5,904 nucleotides of DNA from Pseudomonadota bacterium (GTDB lineage Bacteria; Pseudomonadota; Gammaproteobacteria; Acidiferrobacterales; Sulfurifustaceae): the NCBI GenBank assembly GCA_020354085.1, contig CP070641.1:564513-570416 (forward strand), given 5' to 3'. The notes under the pieces are model-generated. The model had not been told where the DNA came from and searched no databases. It saw only the letters and a list, made by a program, of their open reading frames with translations. The translations under genes and the position numbers were made by a program. Each line of letters starts with the position of its first letter. Within the stretch, counting starts at the first letter, position 1. Shown in pieces: positions 1-5,904 of the stretch.

Positions 1-3000
1 TCTCGCCGTACGCCCGCCAGTTCCTCGAGCGCATGGACAAGCCGGCGGCGGACGAGATTGCCGGCATCCCGCCGGCGATCGCCATCGATCAAACCAACCC
101 GGTGCGTACCTCGCGCTCGACGGTCGGCACCATGACCGAGCTCAACGATCACCTGAAGCTGCTTTACGCGCGCGCCGCCCAACTTTACTGCCGCGGCTGC
201 GCACGCCCCGTACGACGCGATACGCCCGAGACGATCGCCGATGACCTCATCCAACGCGCGGAGATCAACGCCACCACGGCGCTCATTACGTTTGCGCTCG
301 GCATCCCCAAGAATTTTGCCGCTGATGAAATCAAGACGTTCTTGGCACAACAGGGCTACACGCGCATTCATCGTGAGACCGCTGATTTCATCGAGGTGAC
401 CCAAGATCGGCTGCGCCTCGGCTCGGCCAACCGTAGCCGGCTCATCGAAACCCTGGAAGCAGCGCTGAAACATGGGCGCGGCCAGGTGGCCATCTATCCG
501 CTCGACGAGACCCGCGTCGTCTCGACACCCTGGCGCTATTCGGCCGACCTGCATTGCCCGGATTGCGACCTGCACTACGCCGACCCCACGCCCAGCCAGT
601 TTTCCTTCAACTCGCCGATTGGTGCTTGCGAGACCTGCCGTGGTTTCGGCCGCACAGTCGGCGTCGACTACGGGCTGGTCGTACCTGATGAAGGCAAGAC
701 CCTGGCCGACGGCGCGGTGCGGCCATGGCAAACCGCTTCCTACATCGAGTGCCAGGGCGATCTCATGCGCTTCGCGCGTAAGCGCGGCGTGCCGACCAAC
801 GTGCCGTGGCGACGATTGACCGACGAACAGCGCCGCTGGGTGATCGAAGGTGACGGTGAGTGGGATGACGGCGTGTGGTATGGCGTGGCGCGCTTTTTCA
901 AGTGGCTCGAGACCAAGAGTTACAAGATGCACATCCGCGTGCTGCTGTCGAAGTACCGCGCCTACAACGAATGTCCCGCCTGTCACGGTGCGCGACTGAA
1001 GCCGGAGGCGCTGCTTTGGCGTCTTAGCGATGCGCGCGATCCGAAAGCGAACGATTTGAATCTGCACGAGCTGGCGCGTCTGCCGATCACGCGCACGCTC
1101 GAGTTCATGCGCGCACTGCGCCTGCCGTCCTCGCACGAAGAGGCGATGGCGCCGTTGCTCGACCAGATCCGTTCGCGTCTGAGCTATCTGGTCGAAGTCG
1201 GCCTCGGTTATCTTACCCTCGACCGGCAATCGCGCACGCTTTCGGGCGGCGAGGTGCAGCGCATCAATCTCGCCACGGCGCTCGGCACCTCGCTCGTCAA
1301 TACCCTCTTCGTGCTCGACGAGCCGTCGATCGGGCTGCATCCGCGCGACATGGCACGGGTCGTGGGCGTGCTGCAACGCCTGCGCGACAACGGCAACTCG
1401 CTGCTGGTGGTGGAGCATGATCCGCAGGTGATGCTCGCCGCCGACCGCATTCTGGATATCGGTCCCGGCCCGGGTGCGGACGGCGGCAAGCGCGTGTTCT
1501 TCGGCACACCCGCCCAATTCGCACGCGCACGCCGCTCGCTCACCGCGGACTACCTTTTCGGGCGCAAATCGGTCGTGTCCTCACAGCAGGCTCGAGCCGT
1601 CGAGCCAAGCGCACCACACCTGAAACTGCATGGCGCCGCTGAGCACAACCTCAAGTCAATCGACGTGCGCCTACCGCTCCACCGGCTGGTGTGCCTCACC
1701 GGCGTCTCGGGATCGGGCAAGAGCACCCTGCTCAAAGACATCCTCTACCCCGCGCTCGCCAAGCACAAAGGCAAGGCCGCGCCGACACCGGGACGCCATC
1801 AAAGCCTGCTCGGCCATGATCAAATCGACGCGGTGGTCATGGTCGATCAATCGCCCATCGGACGCACCACGCGCTCGAACCCGGCGAGCTATGTCGGCGC
1901 TTTCGACGCGATCCGCCAGGTGTTCGCCGCCGAACCCCAGGCGCGGCTGCGCGGCTATTCCGCCGCGACCTTCAGCTTCAACACCGGCAACGGTCGCTGT
2001 CCCACGTGCGGTGGCAACGGCTTCGAACATGTCGAGATGCAGTTCCTGTCCGACGTCTATCTACGCTGCCCGGATTGCGACGGCAGCCGCTATCGCGCCG
2101 AGGTGCGCGAAATACGGTTGTTGCCGGCCAAACGCGGAGCAACAACGAGGGCCGGCAAATCCATCAGCGACGTACTCGACATGACGGTGGCTGAAGCGCT
2201 CGAGTATTTCGCCGACCGCGCCGCCGTGCGCGAGGCCCTGGTTCCACTGTCCGCCGTCGGCCTCGATTACCTCAAGCTCGGCCAGCCGGTCCCCACGCTC
2301 TCCGGCGGCGAGGCACAGCGTCTTAAGCTCGCCGGCCATCTGGCCGAAGCGCAACGAATGCGCCGCCACCCCGCACGCCGCGCCAATCGTCCGGCTCCGC
2401 GCGGCAATTTGTTTCTGTTCGATGAGCCGACCACCGGGCTACATTTTCACGACATTGCCAAATTGCTCGGTGCGTTTCACGAGCTTCTCACCCAAGGTCA
2501 CTCATTGATCGTGATCGAGCACAACCTTGACGTGATCCGTGCCGCCGACTGGATCGTCGATCTCGGGCCGGAGGGCGGCGATGATGGCGGATCTATTGTC
2601 TGCGTGGGCACGCCGGCAGACGTCGCCCGTCATACGACCAGCCATACCGGTGCGGCACTGCGGGCGTACGGTTCTGGTTCGACACCCGTGCTCCTTGCGG
2701 AACCAAAGATCAAATCGAGAGCGAAACCCGGCAATGCGATCCACGTGCTGCACGCACGCGAGCACAATCTAAAGAACATCGAGGTTGAGATCCCACGTGA
2801 TCGCTTTACTGTCGTGACCGGTGTGTCCGGCTCGGGCAAGAGCACGCTGGCCTTTGATGTGCTGTTTGCCGAGGGTCAGCGCCGCTATCTCGAATCGCTC
2901 AATGCCTATGCCCGCCAGTTCGTGCAGCCGGCCGCCCGTCCGGACGTTGATGCGATTCTCGGCATCCCGCCGACCGTGGCGATCGAGCAGCGCACCAGTC

Positions 3001-5393
3001 GCGGCGGACGCAAGAGCACTGTCGCCACGCTGACCGAGATCTACCACTTCTTGCGCCTCTTCTATCTCAAGCTCGGCGTCCAACACTGTCCGAAGTGTGA
3101 TGTGCCGATCGAGCCGCAATCCGTCGACACCATCGCCGCACGCATCGTGCGCGATTACCGTGGCCAACGCGTCACTTTGCTCGCACCGCTCGTCGTCGCC
3201 CGTAAGGGTCTGTACACCGACTTGGCGCGCTGGGCACGCAACAAAGGCTACACGGCGCTGCGCGTCGACGGTGAGACGATCGATACCGACAACTGGCCGC
3301 GGTTGTCGCGCTTCAAGGAACATGACATCGAACTGCCGGTCGCCGCATTCACGGTGACCGCCCGTGGCGAAGCCGTCCTGCGCCGCGCGCTCGAAACCGC
3401 CATCGCCTTTGGCAAAGGCGCCGTGCAGGTATTGCCAGCCGCCGGCAAGCGCCAACGCGCGGCGGCCGCGACATTTTCCACGACGCGCGCCTGCCCGCGC
3501 TGCGGGACCAGCCTCGCGGAACTAGATCCGCGACTGTTCTCATACAACTCCAAGCATGGCTGGTGTCAGAGCTGCTTCGGCACCGGCCTCCAGCTCACCG
3601 GCTTCGACGCCGAACAGACCGGCGAAGAAATATGGTGGAATGAATGGTGGGAAGGCGAAGCGCGCCCCTGCCCCGGCTGCGATGGGCAGCGACTCAATCC
3701 GACGGCGCTGGCAGTGCGTTTTCGCAATCGCTCAATCGCCCAGCTTGCGGGACTGTCGGTGACGGATGCCGAACACTTGTTTCGCCGGCTTAAACTGCCC
3801 CCACGCAGTCAGGCGATCGTGCGCGATCTCCTGCCCGAGATCCTGACGCGCCTGCGCTTCTTGCGTGAGGTCGGCCTCGGCTACTTGGCGCTCGATCGCG
3901 CCGCACCCACTCTCTCCGGCGGCGAGGCCCAACGTATCCGCCTTGCGGCCCAACTCGGATCAAATCTGCGCGGTGTGTGCTACATCCTCGACGAGCCGAC
4001 GATCGGCCTGCACGCGCGCGACAACCGACTGCTGCTCGCCACGCTCAAGCAACTGCGCGCGAAAGGCAACACCGTGCTGGTCGTCGAACATGACGAAGAC
4101 ACCATTCAAGCCGCCGAGCACATCGTCGATCTTGGGCCCGGTGCCGGTGCCTTCGGTGGGCAGATCGTGGCGCAAGGCTCTTTGGGCGAAATCAAGCAAG
4201 CGCCCGAATCATTGACCGGTCGTTTTCTGGCACGACCCATGCGGCATTCGTTACGCGCCACGCGCGCGGTCACACGCGCCGCGCCTCGCATTGCCCTGCG
4301 TGGCGCCACACTTCACAACCTTAAGCGACTCAACGTCGACTTTCCGCTCGCCCGCTTGATATGTGTGACCGGGGTGTCGGGCTCCGGCAAGAGCACCTTG
4401 GTGCGCGACGTGCTGCACCACAACGCGCGCCGCCTCGCGCAGGCACGCAACAAGCTGCCGAAGCTTCATGGCTGCACGGCGCTTACCGGCATCGGCTACG
4501 GCACGCGCGTCCTGGAAGTCGATCAAACGCCGATCGGCAAGACACCGCGCTCCTGCCCGGCAACCTACATCGGCATCTGGCAAGAGATTCGAAAGCTGTT
4601 CGCCGCCGCCCCCGAGGCACGCTTGCGCGGCTACAGTCCGGCGCGCTTCTCCTTCAACGTCGCCGGCGGCCGTTGCGCGGCGTGTGATGGCCAAGGACTC
4701 AAGACCGTGGAGATGAGTTTCTTGCCGGACGTCGCGATCCCGTGCGAGGCTTGCGGCGGCGCACGTTTCAACGCGGAGACCCTGGTCGTGCGCTTCAAGG
4801 AGCGATCTATCGCCGACGTGCTGCATATGAGCGTTGACGAGGCCGCCGCGTTCTTCGCCGCACACCCGGCGGTACACCACGCCCTGCGGCTTCTGCAGGA
4901 CGTCGGCCTCGGCTATCTCACGCTGGGACAACAGAGTCCCACGCTATCCGGCGGCGAGGCGCAACGCATCAAACTCGTGACGGAGCTGGCCAAGTCGACA
5001 CGCGCGGTCGGCCTACCAGTACAAGGAAACCGCAAGATTGGCGGGCCAGTGGTAACGGCCGGCAAACGCACGCTTTACCTGCTCGACGAGCCGACCGTGG
5101 GACTGCACATGGCAGACGTCGAAAAGCTGATCCACGTCCTGCATCGCCTGGTGGATGCCGGCAACACCGTAATAATCGTGGAACACAACCTCGACGTGAT
5201 CGCGGAGGCCGACTGGATCATCGACCTGGGCCCGGAAGGCGGTCATGGCGGCGGCCGCATTGTTGCGCAAGGCCCGCCCGCGACCGTGCTGCGCGCAGCC
5301 AAGCGCTCTTATACCGCACGCTTTCTGCGCGAATTCCTGCCCACGACACGCCGAACGGCGCGTAGTCGTGCGCGGCGGGCGGCCACCCGCTAG
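1..5393 (+). CDS. uvrA: Tandem-duplicated (double-length) UvrA excinuclease ABC ATPase, 5' end outside window
   Basis: UvrA is the DNA-damage sensing ATPase of cytoplasmic nucleotide excision repair: it finds lesions and loads UvrB. Here two UvrA modules are fused. Residues are numbered from the Met at 33. Module 1 has Cys pairs at 53-56, 175-178, 199-202 and 314-317, signature LSGGEVQRI at 403, Walker B DE 429-430 and H-loop His 462. Its second NBD has Walker A GVSGSGKS 557-564, a zinc module CPTC-x19-CPDC 656-682, LSGGEAQR 756, DE 797-798 and His 830. Module 2 repeats this order: Walker A 930-937, Cys pairs 1019, 1154, 1178 and 1213, signature 1294, DE 1320-1321, His 1353; then Walker A 1447-1454, CAAC-x19-CEAC 1548-1574, signature 1638, DE 1685-1686, His 1718. 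A linker (about 879-902) joins the modules and an Arg-rich tail ends the protein. The frame is open through base 1 and reads (L)SPYARQFLERMDKP, an internal UvrA motif, so Met 33 is not the start; the first Walker A lies upstream. Canonical UvrA is about 940 aa; this would be about 1850. It may be a paralogue beside a normal uvrA. Family assignment is very secure; the exact role is inferred. Confidence 0.96.
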   Translation, partial: SPYARQFLERMDKPAADEIAGIPPAIAIDQTNPVRTSRSTVGTMTELNDHLKLLYARAAQLYCRGCARPVRRDTPETIADDLIQRAEINATTALITFALGIPKNFAADEIKTFLAQQGYTRIHRETADFIEVTQDRLRLGSANRSRLIETLEAALKHGRGQVAIYPLDETRVVSTPWRYSADLHCPDCDLHYADPTPSQFSFNSPIGACETCRGFGRTVGVDYGLVVPDEGKTLADGAVRPWQTASYIECQGDLMRFARKRGVPTNVPWRRLTDEQRRWVIEGDGEWDDGVWYGVARFFKWLETKSYKMHIRVLLSKYRAYNECPACHGARLKPEALLWRLSDARDPKANDLNLHELARLPITRTLEFMRALRLPSSHEEAMAPLLDQIRSRLSYLVEVGLGYLTLDRQSRTLSGGEVQRINLATALGTSLVNTLFVLDEPSIGLHPRDMARVVGVLQRLRDNGNSLLVVEHDPQVMLAADRILDIGPGPGADGGKRVFFGTPAQFARARRSLTADYLFGRKSVVSSQQARAVEPSAPHLKLHGAAEHNLKSIDVRLPLHRLVCLTGVSGSGKSTLLKDILYPALAKHKGKAAPTPGRHQSLLGHDQIDAVVMVDQSPIGRTTRSNPASYVGAFDAIRQVFAAEPQARLRGYSAATFSFNTGNGRCPTCGGNGFEHVEMQFLSDVYLRCPDCDGSRYRAEVREIRLLPAKRGATTRAGKSISDVLDMTVAEALEYFADRAAVREALVPLSAVGLDYLKLGQPVPTLSGGEAQRLKLAGHLAEAQRMRRHPARRANRPAPRGNLFLFDEPTTGLHFHDIAKLLGAFHELLTQGHSLIVIEHNLDVIRAADWIVDLGPEGGDDGGSIVCVGTPADVARHTTSHTGAALRAYGSGSTPVLLAEPKIKSRAKPGNAIHVLHAREHNLKNIEVEIPRDRFTVVTGVSGSGKSTLAFDVLFAEGQRRYLESLNAYARQFVQPAARPDVDAILGIPPTVAIEQRTSRGGRKSTVATLTEIYHFLRLFYLKLGVQHCPKCDVPIEPQSVDTIAARIVRDYRGQRVTLLAPLVVARKGLYTDLARWARNKGYTALRVDGETIDTDNWPRLSRFKEHDIELPVAAFTVTARGEAVLRRALETAIAFGKGAVQVLPAAGKRQRAAAATFSTTRACPRCGTSLAELDPRLFSYNSKHGWCQSCFGTGLQLTGFDAEQTGEEIWWNEWWEGEARPCPGCDGQRLNPTALAVRFRNRSIAQLAGLSVTDAEHLFRRLKLPPRSQAIVRDLLPEILTRLRFLREVGLGYLALDRAAPTLSGGEAQRIRLAAQLGSNLRGVCYILDEPTIGLHARDNRLLLATLKQLRAKGNTVLVVEHDEDTIQAAEHIVDLGPGAGAFGGQIVAQGSLGEIKQAPESLTGRFLARPMRHSLRATRAVTRAAPRIALRGATLHNLKRLNVDFPLARLICVTGVSGSGKSTLVRDVLHHNARRLAQARNKLPKLHGCTALTGIGYGTRVLEVDQTPIGKTPRSCPATYIGIWQEIRKLFAAAPEARLRGYSPARFSFNVAGGRCAACDGQGLKTVEMSFLPDVAIPCEACGGARFNAETLVVRFKERSIADVLHMSVDEAAAFFAAHPAVHHALRLLQDVGLGYLTLGQQSPTLSGGEAQRIKLVTELAKSTRAVGLPVQGNRKIGGPVVTAGKRTLYLLDEPTVGLHMADVEKLIHVLHRLVDAGNTVIIVEHNLDVIAEADWIIDLGPEGGHGGGRIVAQGPPATVLRAAKRSYTARFLREFLPTTRRTARSRARRAATR

Positions 5394-5419
5394 ACGCTGG
5401 ACCTACACGGGCGTATAAG
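5391..5419 (+). promoter_or_regulatory. Putative sigma70-type promoter for the downstream amidohydrolase-like gene
   Basis: TAGACG at 5391-5396 matches 4 of 6 bases of the -35 consensus TTGACA, and TATAAG at 5414-5419 matches 5 of 6 bases of the -10 consensus TATAAT. They are separated by 17 bases, the preferred spacing. The -35 box begins on the TAG stop codon of the UvrA gene. A start site would be expected near 5425-5427, giving a leader of about 30 bases before the ATG at 5457. The AT-rich stretch around 5413-5435 stands out in a GC-rich window. This rests on visual consensus matching only, and such matches occur by chance. Confidence 0.4.
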
Positions 5420-5456
5420 AAAACAACGTAATTCTATCGTCTTTCCGGGGTTTACC

Positions 5457-5904
5457 ATGGCCAAGCCAGCGGGCAAATGGTGGAAGGTGAGCCGCCGGTG
5501 GCTGTGGTCCCCCTTCGTGGTCCTGCCGCCGATACTCTTGGCGATCGCCTTCTGGCCGCACGAGGTCCCAACTCCGCCGATCTTCGACGTGCAGATCCAC
5601 TACCACGCCGAGACGTGGCGGTTCGTGGACGTGCGTGACATCACCGCCGGGCTTCAGCGCCACAACATTGTTGGTGCGCTGGTATCGAGCGTGCCAAATG
5701 AGGGCACGGATCGTCTCACGCGCGCCGATCGCAACCGCGTCTACCCGATGTTCACGCCGATGCGCTCACGGGCCGACCGCGGCGCCTGGGTAAGCGATCC
5801 GGAGATCGTGTCCTTCACCGAAGACGCGCTGCGCGCGGGCAACTACCGCGGCCTCGGCGAGTTCAACCTGTTTGAGCCGGAAGTCAGCAAACCGGTGGTG
5901 AAAC
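5457..5904 (+). CDS. Amidohydrolase-family (Amidohydro_2/TIM-barrel type) protein with N-terminal signal or anchor, 3' end outside window
   Basis: This reading frame stays open from the ATG to the window edge (149 codons plus one base). ATG 5457 is the first standard ATG/GTG/TTG start in frame after the uvrA stop. Its ribosome binding site is weak (GGGG at 5447-5450). The N-terminus is basic (Lys3, Lys7, Lys10, Arg13, Arg14) followed by a hydrophobic stretch, about residues 16-33, then a Pro-rich linker. This suggests a membrane anchor or secretion signal; SRRWLW at 12-17 loosely resembles a twin-arginine motif. The first strand of the catalytic domain reads IFDVQIHYH (42-50). Then come a GALVSSVPNEGT segment, MFTPMRSRADRGAW, and RGLGEFNLFEPE near residues 131-141. 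This order resembles metal-dependent hydrolases of the amidohydrolase superfamily as I remember them. Gln46 sits where the first His of the HxH metal motif is usual, so activity is uncertain. The substrate cannot be told, and the rest of the barrel lies outside. Nothing connects it to the UvrA gene except adjacency. Confidence 0.75.
   Translation, partial: MAKPAGKWWKVSRRWLWSPFVVLPPILLAIAFWPHEVPTPPIFDVQIHYHAETWRFVDVRDITAGLQRHNIVGALVSSVPNEGTDRLTRADRNRVYPMFTPMRSRADRGAWVSDPEIVSFTEDALRAGNYRGLGEFNLFEPEVSKPVVK

Noticed and set aside
1630..2184. Plus-strand open frame of 184 codons in another frame within UvrA
   Set aside because: Composition is dominated by Ser, Arg, Ala and Pro, typical of an out-of-frame reading of GC-rich coding DNA; it overlaps the conserved zinc module in the true frame.
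2640..2740. Possible artificial fusion or assembly joining of two uvrA genes
   Set aside because: The frame runs through a normal linker without stop or compositional break, and the halves have different, complementary domain losses, which fits an evolved tandem UvrA better than an assembly error.
2769..3455. Minus-strand open frame of 228 codons inside the UvrA gene
   Set aside because: It lies fully antisense to strongly conserved UvrA coding sequence, has no recognisable domain, and long antisense frames are expected in GC-rich genes.
4251..4931. Minus-strand open frame of 226 codons inside the UvrA gene
   Set aside because: Same situation: antisense to the last UvrA NBD, with low-complexity Ala/Arg composition and no known motif.
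5374..5391. GC-rich inverted repeat (GCGGG, 6-base loop, CCCGC) at the end of uvrA, possible terminator
   Set aside because: The stem is only 5 bp plus a wobble, lies inside the coding sequence and is not followed by a T-tract, so it does not support an intrinsic terminator.
5403..5663. Minus-strand open frame of 86 codons across the intergenic gap and the amidohydrolase start
   Set aside because: It covers the plausible plus-strand amidohydrolase start and the putative promoter, and shows no recognisable domain.
1..5904. Mobile element, CRISPR, tRNA or rRNA signals
   Set aside because: No transposase motif, direct repeat array, terminal inverted repeat or RNA gene sequence was seen on either strand.

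Overview
The window is GC-rich (visibly above 60%) and almost entirely coding, with G/C strongly preferred at third codon positions. This suggests a high-GC bacterium. A tandem-fused UvrA combined with this GC content fits a beta- or gammaproteobacterium (Burkholderia/Bordetella/Xanthomonadales-like), but that placement is an inference from remembered family distribution and is not shown by the window.

Left edge to 5393: one very long plus-strand gene, cut by the left edge, encodes a double-length UvrA-type excinuclease ATPase. Two complete UvrA modules are joined head to tail by a short linker, giving four ABC nucleotide-binding domains (NBDs) in one chain. About 1796 residues are visible. 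By alignment to E. coli UvrA recalled from memory, roughly 55-60 N-terminal residues lie outside, including the first Walker A. The two modules differ: the first keeps the insertion domain but has a diverged, shortened UvrB-binding region, while the second keeps a canonical UvrB-binding region but has lost about 80 residues of insertion domain. The protein probably surveys DNA for damage in nucleotide excision repair, or acts in a specialised or resistance variant of it.

5394-5456: a 63-base gap with a plausible sigma70-type promoter whose -35 starts on the uvrA stop codon. No terminator is seen.

5457 to the right edge: the start of a second plus-strand gene, 149 codons visible, running off the window. 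After a hydrophobic N-terminal segment it resembles a metal-dependent amidohydrolase, with Gln where a metal-binding His is expected. It has no evident link to DNA repair. The spacing and the putative promoter suggest it is transcribed separately, although read-through from uvrA is possible.

No RNA gene, CRISPR array, mobile element or nucleotide repeat was recognised. The most interesting content is the asymmetry between the two UvrA halves; the tandem architecture itself belongs to a known protein class.
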